DNA from: Alopecurus myosuroides
Lineage: Eukaryota > Streptophyta > Magnoliopsida > Poales > Poaceae
Direction: 5' to 3'
Assembly (NCBI GenBank): GCA_028641055.1
Contig: JAPCYS010001957.1
Location: 1-64,000 of the forward strand
DNA: 64,000 nt
Shown here: in pieces, positions 44,853 to 57,782 of the stretch
Layout of the letters: every line of letters begins with the position of its first letter
Numbering within the stretch: position 1 is the stretch's first letter
Notes under the pieces: generated by a model
The model's database searches: none
What the model saw: the letters and a program-made list of their open reading frames with translations, nothing else
What the model was told of the DNA's origin: nothing
Translations under genes and position numbers: made by a program

Positions 44853-44954
44853 TGGCGCCGTTGACGGGGACCAAACAAACATATATAAGAAGACTTCCTC
44901 ACGCCACGGTCGCCATCACAAGCAGCAAGGAATTTCTGGCGCCGTTGCCGGGGA
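44853..44954 (+). repeat. Duplicated primer-binding site (tRNA-Asp)
   Basis: TGGCGCCGTTGACGGGGA at 44853-44870 differs from the complement of the tRNA-Asp 3' end by one base. TGGCGCCGTTGCCGGGGA at 44937-44954 matches all 18 bases. Both are preceded by AAGGAATTTC, so an 84-base segment was tandemly duplicated. The perfect site is the one further from the LTR. Confidence 0.88.
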
Positions 44955-45118
44955 GGAAGAAGTCTTCTTGCAAGGGGAGTCTCTCACTCTCAACCTCTTT
45001 ATTTTGTTTATTGTCTTGTTTTTATTTTTTGTCTTGTTTTGCTTCTCTTTATCAAAAATATAAAAAAATAGTTCTTATTCTAGTTGTTATTTTTGTCAAT
45101 AAGTTATTATTTTTCATC

Positions 45119-45731
45119 ATGTTGTTCCCTAAGTTTACCTTGAAAGATTTGCCGGTAGGAAGTGGTTCTATACTTAGAAAGGACACTATCAAAGAATTCT
45201 TTGATCATGTTAGTAAGCATGACAACTTTGAGGAAAATCCGTAGTAGAACTTGCTCCCAATTACGAGACTGCTGCAACTTTTTTAGTTCACATGCTAGAA
45301 GCTAGGTTTGTTAACCTCCATCCCATATTACAACATTGTTCCTCAACTTGAATAACATTGAAGATGTTGAGAAAAAAAACTTCATCTTAGAAACTATGCT
45401 TAAAGAATTTGGAGATGTTGCTATAGAAGTTAGAAAAGCCTTTGATCATTTCAACATGCTTGTCTCATGTGTAGACATTGTTGGTGCTCTAGAAAAAACT
45501 GAATCCAATAATGAAAACGAGGATAAAATACCAATCCCCTTTAAATTGGTGGCACTGCACGAAGCCCAAGAAAAGAATTTTTATTGGATTGTTCCTCAGA
45601 ATTTATTTGATGAAGATAGTAAGCCTAAAAGTACTAAGAGAGGAGCCTCTGAAACTCACTTAGATAAAATACAATGCATTATTAAAGAATTTTCAAGTCT
45701 TGATTTGAATTCCTCACTTGAAAATACTTGA
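45119..45731 (+). pseudogene. Retrotransposon family ORF, broken
   Basis: A frame beginning MLFPKFTLKDLPVGSGS (ATG at 45119) stops at 45244. A further frame at 45336-45731 continues with KNFILETMLKEFGDVAIEV and an acidic, helical region. Intervening sequence appears to be the same ORF with stops and shifts. No capsid, zinc-knuckle or enzyme motif is seen. It is probably a decayed gag-like or family-specific protein. Confidence 0.55.
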
Positions 45732-48422
45732 GTTGTTTTCTATGCCTAGCTGAAAGGCGTTAAAGAAAAGCGCTACCGGGAGACAACTCGTTTTATTTCT
45801 CTGTTTTCAACTTGTTTTCCTTCGTTTTATTTTGTGTGCTTTGTACCGGGATGTTGTCTATTTCCTTAGCAACCATTCTGTATCTTTTCTTTTGTGTTTT
45901 TGTTGAGACAAGTAAAGCCTCTAGTGGAAAGTTGAGCCTATATTTCGGATTTCTGCGCAGGAAACAGATTTCTGCTGTCCACTGTTTATTCCGTATAAAA
46001 TTACAGAAAATTCGAAATAACCTGAGTTTTTTTGTGCGTAATCCTGGGGTGTATACGCAACCTTTCTTATTTTACCACTTTTTTATTTGAGCAACAGAAG
46101 ATTTTCGAAAAAAAATCATCTTTACCTGCTGTCCCGTTTTGACAGATTTCTGCCAATAATTGCATTTGCATCTTAATCTCTTTCTTTTGGCGTTCTTTTG
46201 AGAAAAAAGAGTTTTAAAAGAAGTTGTGACGGTAGCTAATGTGTTTTTGAGTGTTAGGCATGTGTTGAAACTGAACCATGTGAATTTATTATTTCGATTG
46301 CACTAACGTTGCTAATGAAGATTGTGAGAAGTTTGGTGTGAAGGAAGTTTTCAAGGGTCAAGAGAAGAGGATGATATGACATGATCAAGAAGAGTGAAAA
46401 GACTAAGATTGGGGATGCCCCGGTGGTACATCCCAGCAAATTCCAAGAAGACTCAAGCGTCTAAGCTTGGGGATGCCCAAGGCATCCCCTTCTTCATCGA
46501 CAAATTCTCAGGTCACTTGTAGTGAAACTATATTTTTATTCGGTCACATCTTATGTGCTTTACTTGGAGCGTCTTTTATTTTTCCTATCAGTTTGTTTTT
46601 ATTTTTGCAATAAGTTTGGTTGGACCCCAGCATTCTTTTATTGGAGAGTGACATGCTCCGCTTTTTCATGGGAATACTTTGTATTCTTTGTCTGGCTGAT
46701 GTATTTATTTAGCTACTGTTTTGCATGCATCTCTTATCAGAGCTGTTAGTTTTAGTAGTGTTATGTGACTAATATCATGTTTGCTTGTTGTATCATAAAG
46801 AGTATTTTTGTTAAAACATACCTTGTATGGTGCTTATGGGGAAAATAAACCGCTGCTTGAAGTAGACTTTATAACAGTGCAAGTAGAAGTTTGTATAGAC
46901 TGTGACTAGAAGTTTTTCATGCCATGCTAAATGTTATTTTAGTTTTAAAGCCTTGTGGATATTTAGTAGCATGAATAGCCTCAAATAGCTGAGAGTGTTT
47001 AATATTCCATTGAAAGATTTATGAGTTGTTCTTGTCATAAGAAAGCATAAATTTATGGTATTATCTTTCGAATGTTTTATTTGGTTGACTTGGCGCATGC
47101 TCACACCATGTTTATGACTATGAACCAGTCATGAATAGGCTCCATGACCACTTAGTTTTTGAACTTGTGATACCGCTTATGCTTTAATTAATGATGTTTA
47201 TGTCTCTATGCATGATTATGGCTCTTATGCTCTCTTGATTTGTCACTCCCAGTCTTTTGCTAGCCTCCACCTGTACTGAGTATGAGCTCTACTCGTGCAT
47301 CCAACTCCCTTAAACCAAAGTTTTTCCCATTGTGTCCACCATACCTACCTACATGTGGTATTTAACTGCCACTCCAAGTAAATTGCTCATGTGTTACCTT
47401 TAAAACCTTCAAAATTACTCCTGCTTCATGTTTCTGTTTTTGCTCATGAGGACGTAAATAGAGAATCTTTATCTCACTTGCTGATTGGATTTCACACCCT
47501 GGACTAGTGGTTTCATCCGCTTATGCAAATTATAGAAGAGCTGGCAGCGGGGTTCCCAGCCCCAAATTAATACACACAAAATCTCTTCACTATTTTTGCC
47601 TCTGATTTATCAGTCAAAGCATAATTGTGTAAACAAAAAGAAAGAGGGATGACCTTCTACCCAGATGCGTCCTTCACATGGGAGCCGCTCTTGTGAATCC
47701 AGTTGGCTTGTGACGTACTGTATTTTCTGTTTACCATTCGTTGACATTAGCATACACCTCTCTTAAAATATAGACACTCCTCCATGGTATGTGATTGTTG
47801 GCAGGCACTCGAGGATTCAGTTAGCCATGGTTTGTGTAAGACGGATGGGAGGAGTGTCAAGCTTTTTATACCTCTGTTTAATAAAATAAAAGCTCTAGCA
47901 CATGAGTGATCCCTGCTTCCCTCTGCGAAGGGCCTTTGTTTTACTTTTATGTTGAGTGTCCATCTTCTAACTTTATGCACGGTTGAGAGAGCATATTTGC
48001 CATTCTGAGTTTTATGTGCATTTGTCCCAGAAACATTACTAATTGATTCATGATGTGTTATTGCTTGTTCTCCAATTATTTGTTCTAGTCTTCCTCATGA
48101 ACTTTGAAGGTGTCCTGGCATTTATGTTTTGCCCCACTCTTAAGGACTAGCGAAATATCACTTTGACATGTTTTCTCTATACTTGAAATAAACGTATATC
48201 TTTCGTTGAATTGTTATTCATGATCTTCTATTTTGTTACTTCTCATGCTGCAACGTGATTGCTATGCTTTATTATTAAAATTCTATTGATCATGCTTGTG
48301 TTCAAGTTCTATGATCTCGGCTTAGTTATGATTTTACATTATTGATGATCAAATTTATGTTGGTAGCATGTCACCTCAGAACTTATGTGTTTTATCGTTT
48401 ACCTACTCAAGGACGAGTAGGA
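45732..48422 (+). other. Non-coding interior of the 43,261 element
   Basis: About 2.7 kb has no supported ORF. Purine-rich AAGCTTGGGGATGCCC near 46462 and an inverted GGCATCCCC resemble extra polypurine tracts. From about 47,220 on, the sequence is the reverse complement of parts of 32,700-33,200 in the other element (for example GAGCTCTACTCGTGCATCCAA). Confidence 0.65.
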
Positions 48423-48439
48423 GGTAAGCTTGAGGATGT
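48423..48439 (+). other. Polypurine tract
   Basis: GGTAAGCTTGAGGATGT directly precedes the TGATATG start of the 3' LTR, as expected for plus-strand priming. Confidence 0.75.
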
Positions 48440-49761
48440 TGATATGTCATAGACGTATCCTTAATTTCTGATGTTCCATGTTGTTTTCATGCCATATGCT
48501 ACATGTTTTCCTTAGACTTTATGTCATTTTTATATATTTCCTGGGACTAACCTATTGACAAGATTCCGCAGAGCCACTTTGTCCCGAAAAACACCTGAGG
48601 CCGCCGTCATCGTCATCCCGAGATCGGGAGAATTCTTGAGCTCTCCCGGGAACCCTGTCGGGAGGGGAATTCATCACCGGAGGGGTCTACACCACCATGC
48701 CCTCCTCTGAAGTAATGCATGAGTATTTCATCCCTGGACTACGGGTCCATAGCAGTAGCTAGATGGTTGTTCTCTCCACTTTGTATCTCATGTTTAGATC
48801 TCGTGAGCTGCCTCACATGATCGACATCATCTTTATGTAATGTTACATGTTGTGTTTGTTGGAATCTGATGAATGTTGAATGATATGTCTTCTAATTATC
48901 AATCTATCATGGTATCTTCATGCTTATGTTATTTATGATCATGCATGCTCTCCGTTATTAGTAGATGCTCTGACCAAGTAGATGCTAGTAACTCCAAGAG
49001 GGAGTATTTATGCTCGATAGTGGGTTCATGCCTCATTTGCATCTATACTCGAGTGACAGAAATGTGACAGTTGGAGGATGTGTTGTTGCCATTATGGAGA
49101 AAACAACGGTGTTTACCTAGTTTACATTGTTTACATTACACACTTTGCTTACTGCGATAATCTGTTTCTAGCAACTTAATACCCAATGTGTGTTCGGATG
49201 ATATTCGGATGGTGGATTATTAGACATAGACGCAGTTGTATGATAGTCTATGTATTTTGTTGTAATGCCAGCATGAATCACATAGTAATCTTTGTGTCTT
49301 GCATATGCACTACGGTGCAGCCTTCAGTTTTGTCAATTGCCCAGCTGTACTTTGTTCACCACACATGTTATTTATTTTTCACGGAGAGACACCACTAGTG
49401 AACTATGGACCCCGGTCCTTTTTCCTCATACTGATAAAACACCTACTGCTTTCATAATGATTTCATACTATTTTCATACTGTTTTCTACACCATACATTT
49501 AACCTCTTTGTGTTCAGCAAAACTGGTGAGATTTACAACCTCACTGCTATATTGGGACAAAGTGATTTGATTGTGTTGTGTAGGTTCCACGGTGCTGCTG
49601 AACCGGTAGTGCGCCCTGCCACCTCAGCTGCATCAAACCTTCAGAGATTGCTTGTCCTCCTACTGGTCGATTCAACCTTGGTTTCTTTTCTGAGGGAAAA
49701 CTTGCTGCTACACTCTTCAAAACCTTTTCTCTTGGGGTTTACCAACGTCAGCCTCATGTCA
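48440..49761 (+). repeat. 3' LTR, 1,322 bp, promoter region deleted
   Basis: It starts TGATATGTCATAGACGTATC. It is much closer to the fragment at 28480 than to its own 5' LTR. Relative to both it lacks the block containing the CGCCTATTTAT promoter motif; the deletion joint is near CAGAGCCACTTTGTCCC (about 48569). The end at 49761 is placed by alignment. Confidence 0.78.
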
Positions 49762-51714
49762 AGGCATCGTCAGTAACGTCCCTTGAGGAAAGTGAACTGA
49801 AAGGGATGTGTCAAACGCTCAGCCACTGGGGCCAAACGCCTCGCACATACCTTGGAGAAAATCCTCTGGATAACGTTTATAACCGTGATGGGCCTAAACT
49901 GTCGAATATCTGTCGCCCCAGGAATTTTCGGGATCAGGGTTATCACGCCATAGTTAAGGCGTGACATAACTAAAGTCGCGATATAAAATTCCTGGAAAAT
50001 TGGCGTAACGACCGCCTGGATAGTCCCCTGGAACTTCTGGAAGAAGGAAATCGGGAGACCGTCCGGCCCTGGAGCCGATCATGCTTTCATGTCCATAATC
50101 GCCCCGTGAACCTCCTCAGGGAGAAACGGGAGCAAAAGACCCTCGTTCTGAGCCGAAGTGAGTAGAGCTCCCTGGGGCCACAAGTGGGCCGTCAATGCGA
50201 CCCCGGAACGAGGGGTCGCCGTAAACAGCTCCTTATAGAAGGAGTAGATGTGGGCGGAGATGTCCTCAGCCGCTTCCAATAAGTTGTCTCCCGTCCATAG
50301 TAATGGGATAGATCATCTACGTCTCCTCCCATTCGCAATGACGTGAAAATAGGCGGTATTGGAGTCTCCCTTGAGAATCCAGTTCTGGCGATTGTGTTGA
50401 CGCCAGTACACCTCCTCCAATTTGTAGACCTCCATAAGGGAGGTCTCCAGGGCATACCGCTGACCCCACTCTTCTGCACTCAGCCCCCTGCATCCACCGC
50501 CAAGTCAAGGGATTGGATCTGACCCAGTAGGGAGGCTTTGTGCCTCCGGATCTCAGCTTCTCGGTTTTCCCCCCACCCACGCATGAACTGACGAGCGCTC
50601 GTAGCACAAAAGTGCAAAACATCCACCGCAATATACACACGAGGGCGGGAAGCTGTCGCAGAGTTCCACTTAAGCCGAAACGCCTCCACAAAGCCCGGTT
50701 GGTCCAACCAGAAGTCCTCGAAGTGGAATCGGTTTGGCCTAGGAGGTACTTCTCCCCCCGACGAGAGGATCAACGGGCAGTGGTCTGACCCCACCCGAGG
50801 GCCAGCCCGAAGGGAGCACAGGGGGAATGCAGCTTTCCCGTCTGTCGATAACAACACTCGATCAAGAACCGAGTGAACCGGGTTCGCCTGATTATTAAGC
50901 CACGTGTACCTAGCCCCAACTCGCTCAACCTCGATAAACACCATGTACGCAATGAAATCGTTTAACATGCGCATCCTCGGAAGGTAAACATTGTCCAAAC
51001 TCTTGTCGAGGAACGAACGGATCAAGTTAAAGTCCCCTTCCACGACAAACGGGGTGTGACAATGCTCCACCTTGGCCAGTAGTTTGTCTAAGAACTCAGC
51101 GGACCGCCGATGGTCCGCAGGCCCATAAACAATGATAACCTCCCACCGGAGGTGACTCCGTTTATGGGTGAGGTACATGCTTAGAAAGAATTCCCCTCGG
51201 TCCATATCCTCCACCTCAAAGGTGTCCTCCTTAGAACCAAGGAGGATCCCGCCCGACCATCCAGTCGTCGGGAGACATTGCCAGGCAAATTTATGGCGAT
51301 TCAGACTCTCGAGTTCCGGGATCGAGAAGTCTTGGTGAATCGTCTCTTGGATGCCCACAATATTCGGGTCCTCATCCCTAATGTACTCTACCAACTGGCG
51401 CCGCCGACCGTCCTGTCTGAACACCCACATATTCCAGTCAAGTAGGATGACACTCATTGGGAACCAGCGGGGGTTGTCCCCTTACGGTGGACCTGTCGGG
51501 CCCTACCAGAGGTCGAGGGTCGGGACACGTCCTTCGATGGCCTCCCGCGCTTCCTTCCCGGCTGGGAGACTGCCACGGGCTCCGCAACCCTAGGCCGCTG
51601 CGAGGAGGAGGCTCCGTTGCGAGGAGGAGGCTCCGCTCTCGGACCTAGGTGCCTTCTTCACAGGTCCAACAGGGTCCTGGGGCCCTGGCTGCTCTCGCTC
51701 AGGGAGAGCGCGAG
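49762..51714 (-). pseudogene. LINE ORF2: endonuclease and start of reverse transcriptase
   Basis: The minus-strand frame from ATG 51457 to 50480 encodes an AP-type endonuclease (exo/endo/phosphatase fold): IVGIQET, GDFNLIRS, RVGARYTWLNN and SDHCPLIL. After a frameshift near 50480 come the linker (WILKGDSNTAYFHV, about 50380), an in-frame stop near 50079 followed by SAPGPDGLP, and FRPITVINVIQRIFSKVCAR. The reading ends at FLKGRY, early in reverse transcriptase, where the LTR element begins. The YADD catalytic region is missing. 51458-51714 is the end of ORF1, continued beyond the inserted element at 59813. Confidence 0.9.
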
Positions 51715-53414
51715 TGATGGCTAGGTTGAGACTCCAAGTGCAGAGTGTGTAGCTAGTGGCAAGCCTTCTTCCCCACGAGGGTGACTCGAGGGTTTATATC
51801 GAACTCTTGGGGAGCCAGTATTTCAGCAGTTGTCTTCCAAGCTTCCTCCAGGATCCTGCAAACAAGTAGAGAATTTTGTGCCCTCAACCTTACCAAGTGG
51901 TTGTCAAGCACAAGGTGTGAGACTTCTAAATTGCAATGCAAAACTGAAAGTAAATGTGCAATAATTAAATCTACTACTAAATTCAAATGAGAAAATAAAT
52001 ATGCAATGGATTGTTTTTGTATTTTTGTGATGCAAGTGGTGATGGAGATAATGTAAATTCGAATTGGAGATGCAAGTAAAGTGCAAGTAAAGTAAATTGC
52101 AGCAAAGTAACTAGAGTGTTTTCTTATATTTAAAATAGGACCGGGGTTCATGGTTTCACACTTGCATTCTCTCAAATAAAGTGGTAGACGGTGGACATAA
52201 AGAATTACATGTGAGATTACAAATAACATGTTTAACATTGAGTACTTTCATATGGGCATCACGTCCTAGCATAGAGATCTCTACGGTCATATTGATCCCT
52301 CTTATGCTCCACCAAGATGCGAAATAAATCATAACACCTCGATAATTAAGGAAAAACCAGAGTATAGCTTTAAGCAATGTGACATGAAGTTGAAGTAAGA
52401 ACTTGCTAGATCTAGTCATGGAGATTGATTAGTGTCACTTCAAATCCCCGATAATAAGGTACTCCTTTTTATCCCTAGTGAGGTAACTAAGAAAGGTTTA
52501 ACAAAACCTAAGCGGATCGCTGAACTTCTGTCACTTTCACAGCACTAGCCACCCCCCGTTACTCCAACTAATGCACCCATCACCCCACACACGCTCTCAA
52601 GAACTAGATTGATCAAAGCTAGCAAATAAGAACGGGGTACATAAGATACATCTACTCAAATAACTCAAGAGAAACAATTGCAATCTCAGATTCAATAACT
52701 CATAGAAAAGATCCACCACATAAGAATTACAACGGTGCCCGTAATCATGTGAGGCAGCTCATATGGATCTAATTAGTGAAGCACATAGAGAGAGAGAGAT
52801 ACAAGTGCTACTTCCACAAACCCATAGCCCTGGGGTGGACTACTCCCTCTTCATGGAGATGTCGATGGTGATGACGTTGGAGGGGTAGGAGATCACACCG
52901 GCGGCGCCCCGCCGGAGTTTCCCCCCTCCAATCTGGAACTTCTGGTCTCTGTTTCGGTGTTTCGGCGTCGCTCCTCTCCGTAAGGGTACGGGGGACCCTT
53001 TTTATAGTCGGTTTTAGGTCAAGACGGAGTCGGTAAGTCGAAGATGGAAGGAATTGGGGCCACATGGGCCAAAAGGGGGCCTCTCACGCGGCCAAGGAAT
53101 CTGGCCGCGTGGAGGGTCCTCTTTTGGGCCTCCTTGCCCAATTCTCGTGGATCCTTTGCCCGCAAATCTTCTCCTTCCAAGAAAATGACCCCCGCAGATT
53201 TTCAGGTGATTTCGCGGAAGTTTGCCCCCTGAAAGTTCAAAAATATAGAAAACGGGGTTTCTGACAGGCAGGGTTAATTCCATAAAAGTTGGGGAACTTT
53301 GTAATTTAACCCCAAAATACTATAAAACATTGAATTATACCCTTATATGATGCAATATGTAATAGAAAACCATGTGAAAATATGCAAAATTCATCTATGC
53401 ATTTTACATGCATC
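51715..53414 (-). repeat. 3' LTR of the GCGAG element, 1,700 bp
   Basis: The LTR start TGATGCATG is at 53414 (minus) and its end at 51715. It is nearly identical to 58131-59812. Confidence 0.95.
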
Positions 53415-53430
53415 AACATCCCCAAGCTTA
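53415..53430 (-). other. Polypurine tract of the GCGAG element
   Basis: The minus strand reads TTAAGCTTGGGGATGT directly before the LTR start. Confidence 0.85.
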
Positions 53431-55770
53431 ACCCATGCTCGTCCTCGAGTATGAAGGTGATAAAACTAAGATGGGTTTTGCATATTGAAACAATCATGGG
53501 ATATCAAGGAGGATTATTCATGCTACATATAATCAAATGATTAATACTAGAAATGAGTAGAAATATACAATTCATGTTGTAAGAAATATCAAATATGCAA
53601 GCAAAGATTTCATGAAAGTTCACAAAGTGTATAATGAAATAAAAGCACTATGGACCAAATGCATACACAAAATGAAAAATAAAATCCTATATTGGTCAAA
53701 GAATAGCATAATGGAGAATAGAAAATATGGTGGACACTTTGGAGAAAATTGAGTAGAGGTAAAACATGATCAAGTCTCATTTAGCCTCTAAATTATTCAA
53801 CTAAAATTACTAATTGAAACGTGGTATCCATTGATCTAGGACTCTCATTTCCCCTTTATCACTAGCATCTTAAAATTGTGAGTATTGAAGTAATGAATGA
53901 CAAGGTGGTTGAAAGCCTCATGCCCCGTGAGTGTGAAAACCTACTCCATGATTTACTCAACTTAAGATTCCTAATAAGCTTTGTACAATCATAATAAGTA
54001 TTAATGACATCATAGAGAACCGCAAAGAGGTACCTCTTGCCCCATGACATGGAAACAAGCCCATGTTACAATGACAAGATGAACAAACGGAGTAGACTCA
54101 TCATCCTTTTTATTTTCATTCACTATTATGCATAGCTTCTTATTTTATTATAGGATGTGTTGTAGAGTCACTCAAGCTGTAAGTAAATTTCCACCATGAT
54201 AAAGCATGGCTTGGGTTAGCGGCCCAGTGCGTTTCTCTAGCCATATAGATACTTACTCATCAAAATTTACTATTCCTCTATTTCATTTCGGCATGGCAGG
54301 AGTCCAAAAACAAAAATACATGATATCAACCAAATGTAAATTTTTTGTGCAATGTTGAAAGCTTTCTGGTGATACACGTTTATAGCTAGCTCCCAACCAC
54401 ACACTTGTCAAACGCAAAACTTGTGGCTCCCATTATTGGGTCATTATTAGATGCATAAAAAGTAAAGTGTGCCTTCAAAAGTTCGTGAGAGTCCTATCCC
54501 AAGTTCAACCCATGACAATTAATAAAGTGAATATCTTAATTTAGAACATAAATAACACAATAACATGGTGAACATAATCGGAATAGCAATGAAGCTAATG
54601 GGAAGATATGGTGGACTCACTGGAAATACTTGGCTAAGGAGTGTTGGAAAGAAGTTTTTACTTGTTGGAATTTTTAAAATTTTGGGCTAGCAAGAGGGAG
54701 ATAGTTGACCAGCTACTATGCATGAATATGTCCATAGAACTACTCATTTCATGACAAAATAAATAAACCAGAAATTAACATCAAGGACATGAATAAGAGA
54801 TAGCTCAAGACAACATTATTGCAAATTTCTACACATAAAAAGCCTATAAATCATGCAAACATATGTAGCTCTTCAAATCAACCATGGCATACCTATTCCA
54901 AGTCATAATAATAGCATCCAATACATTCCAACCCCAAACTCCAGTAGCTCAATCTCATATAAAATGATGGTGGTGTTCTTATCAAAACAAAAATAAAAAC
55001 AAAACTAGACTTCAAGTCTCTACGATAAATGCTTTGCTTAGAAAAACAGAAAGTAGACGTGTGCTAACCAAAAGAGTGTAGCTCCAGTGGGGTGTTCATC
55101 ACATCCCCAAGCTTATGGATTTCACCATTCATGGATGTCTTGAGGCGCAACTCCTCTATTCCCTGTGAAAAAAACTTCACAAAACATGTTTCTCCCATTC
55201 TTTTTCTGTGGGGTGAGATTAGCAAGGACAAACAAATCACATGCTTGCTGTGCAAAATTCCAAATAAAATGCTCCATTAGATAGAAATTAAGGTTCATTA
55301 TGTTGTATGTTCACTCTCTTGCTTGAAAGAATCATGGAAATTGGATTCCCAAGCCCAAAGAGTGCATAAAACAAAAGAAGACAGAATCTGTCCAGAAAAG
55401 CAACAACAGAAAAACGAAAGTTTTTCCCTAATCTAGACTCTTCAAAAAATTAAGCCAATTTTTGTTCTTACAGAGGACAAAAAGTTGCATAACATACTAA
55501 AAAAATAGCTCAATCCGACATACCAATAAAAAACGTAAAATCATACGGTGAGCAGACTCATGCTGAAACAGAAATTTCATGCACTAGGATAGCAACTTAT
55601 AAGTCCAAATGGGTTTGACTTGACTCTTTATTGAAAAATCCATAATTAAAACAAAAAACTAATCTCTTGAGAAAGCAAGAGGACACTAGGAAAATTCAAA
55701 CAAAAACAACCGGGTTGCCTCCTGTAAAGCGCTTTCTTTATAGCCATATAGCTAGGCTTTACTTACTTGA
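53431..55770 (-). other. Non-coding interior of the GCGAG element
   Basis: About 2.3 kb occupies the place where pol and any extra ORF should lie in an autonomous element. It contains only short frames and many A- and T-rich words. No enzyme motif was found on either strand. Confidence 0.7.
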
Positions 55771-55773
55771 TAA

Positions 55774-56264
55774 TCAAGAGGGATAAACCTCATGAGGGAG
55801 CTTGTTCTTCAGCGTGCCCCTCTTCATTGGGAAGTGCTCCATGCTTTTCTTGTGAGGGAACTGAAACTTGACATTCTCTTCCTTGGAGTCTATGATTGCA
55901 CCTGTAGTACGAAGAAAAGGTCTACCCAAAATAGTAGGACTAGGGGATTTATCCCCCATATCCATAATAATGAAATCAACGGGTACGAAAGTCATGTGCA
56001 ATTCAATCATAACATCTTTTATTTGTCCTATAGCATGTTTAGTAGAGTTATCAGCAAGGACAAATTCACTTGAGCACTTTTCTAAATTTTCAGTTCTAGC
56101 AATTCATATAATTCTTTAGAGAGTACCGATACACTAGAACCTAGATCTAACATAGCATGGTGAATTTCTTTTCCAATTGAAACTAGCACCTTGGGGATCC
56201 ATGCATCCCCAAGCTTAGGAGGTATCATGGCCTCATTCTTGTACCTAGCAATTTTTTCTTGCAA
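55774..56264 (-). pseudogene. Retrotransposon aspartic protease remnant
   Basis: The minus-strand frame 56264-56082 carries the retropepsin active-site motif in the form MLDLGSSVSVLSKELYELL. The frame 56010-55774 carries the downstream part, ILGRPFLRTTGAIID. The two are in broken frames. Active-site Asp and Gly are kept, but the chain is not continuous. Such an enzyme would cleave the Gag polyprotein. Confidence 0.85.
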
Positions 56265-56839
56265 GACATGATTAGCAATATAAGATCCAAAGCCAGGTTG
56301 ATTAACATTTATAGTGGGATCACTAGCAAATTATTGTAGAGTAGCAATAAGTTCTTGCAAGCTACTTTTTTCTAAATCAAGCAATGGATCCTTAAATTCA
56401 GTAATCATCATAATTTCCTCTACTTTACTCCCTAATTTAGCTAGCATGCTTGATTCATGAGGACTAATTTCATCTTTGCTAGCAAGATAAGACATATATG
56501 GAAGTAAATATTCAGGGTACTTCACTATTTCATTCAAAGTTTCTTCTAAGCTAGTAGGGACATGCTCACTTGTATTCTCAGCAATATGATCAATATTTCA
56601 ATAATAGGAGAAGCAATAGTAATAGAATTCATTCCTACACTAGGTTGTGCTTGTGGCTTTCCTGCTGACATGCTTAATAGAGTTGCTTGATTATCAGCTA
56701 ATTTTGACAATGCTTTATCTAAATTCGAAGATTGAAGTTGCATCCTTTAATATAACTACTAATGGATGCAATAGACTTATTTAACTCATGTATCATAGCA
56801 TTGTGACTAGCAACTTGTTCCATAAGCAATTTATTAGAT

Positions 56840-57782
56840 TTAAATTTCACTAGAAGGCTTCCACTTATTTTCATTAGCATTAGGATATGGAACAAAAGGT
56901 TTATTTGGCACATAAGGAGGTTTACTATATGAATTGTAAGCATTACCAAAACCATTGCTACCATAATTCCTAACAAAATTAACATCCACACTTTCAGAAT
57001 TACTACCAACTAGCTCCTGCAAAGGCACATTCTCCATATTTTGTTTATTAATAAAAGCAAGAATAGTGTCCATTTTAGAAGACAAATCATTGGTTTCTTC
57101 AATTGAGTTTATTTTCTTAGTGGGATTGGGTGCTCTTTCAGTATTCCATTGACTATAATTTTGCAATATGCTTTCTAATATGATCTTAGCCTCTCCTACA
57201 GTTTTACTCATAAAGGCACCTCCAGTAGCAGAATCAAGTATATTTCTAGACATGTAGTTTAGACCATTATAAAAAGAGTGTAGTATGGTCCATTCATTTA
57301 CTCCATGTGATGGGCATGTTCTAAGAATTAATTTAATTCTATCCCATGCCATGGCTACATGTTCATTATCATTTTGCCTAAATGAGAGGATATTATTCCT
57401 ATTTTGCAAAATTTTAACGGGAGGATAATATTTCTTAATGAAAGCTTCTGTTAAATCATCCCAAGACTTTATACTAGCTGTAGGTAGTGAAAGTAACCAT
57501 TCTTTAGCCTTTCCTCTAAGTGAAAAAGGAAATAATTTCAGTTTTAAAACACTACTTTCCACATTTTTAAATTTTTGCATATCACATTTCCATGAAATCA
57601 TGAAGATGCATAGAGGCATCCTCCATAGCACTACCACCAAATTTCTCTCTAGTAATTAAATTCAATAAACTAGGACTTACTTCATAGCTTTCAGCTTGTA
57701 TTTCAGGTGTAGTAATTGGCCTAGCAATGAATTGGTCATTGGGTGTATTTGTGTAGTCACTTAATTTAGTTCTATCACCCAT
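56840..57782 (-). pseudogene. Gag remnant of the GCGAG element
   Basis: The ATG at 57782 starts MGDRTKLSDYTNTPNDQF; after a frameshift near 57600 the chain continues in the frame ending at 56840. It shows the retrotransposon gag core: FPFSLRGKAKEWLLSLP, SWDDLTEAFIKKYYPP and a SFRQNDNEHVAMAWDRIK segment, as in Athila-type Gypsy elements. A further frameshifted tail (56331-57009) leads to the protease. No intact CCHC knuckle was seen. Confidence 0.88.

Larger units (their letters stand above)
43261..49761 (+). mobile_element. Non-autonomous LTR retrotransposon with mismatched LTRs
   Basis: It has a 5' LTR (43261-44843), two primer-binding-site copies, an interior of about 3.6 kb, a polypurine tract (48423-48439) and a 3' LTR (48440-49761). 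The LTRs are related but clearly of different subfamilies. Flanking five-base sequences (GGAGC and AGGCA) do not match. The interior has only short family ORFs and a long non-coding part shared, in reverse, with the element at 30640-37553. No protease, reverse transcriptase or integrase was found. Confidence 0.82.

Noticed and set aside
28480..49761. Pairing of the LTR at 28480 with the LTR at 48440 as one giant nested element
   Set aside because: They are similar, but the 28480 copy breaks off without a primer-binding site, and the 48440 copy is preceded by its own polypurine tract and an interior that begins at 44844. They are better read as separate family members.
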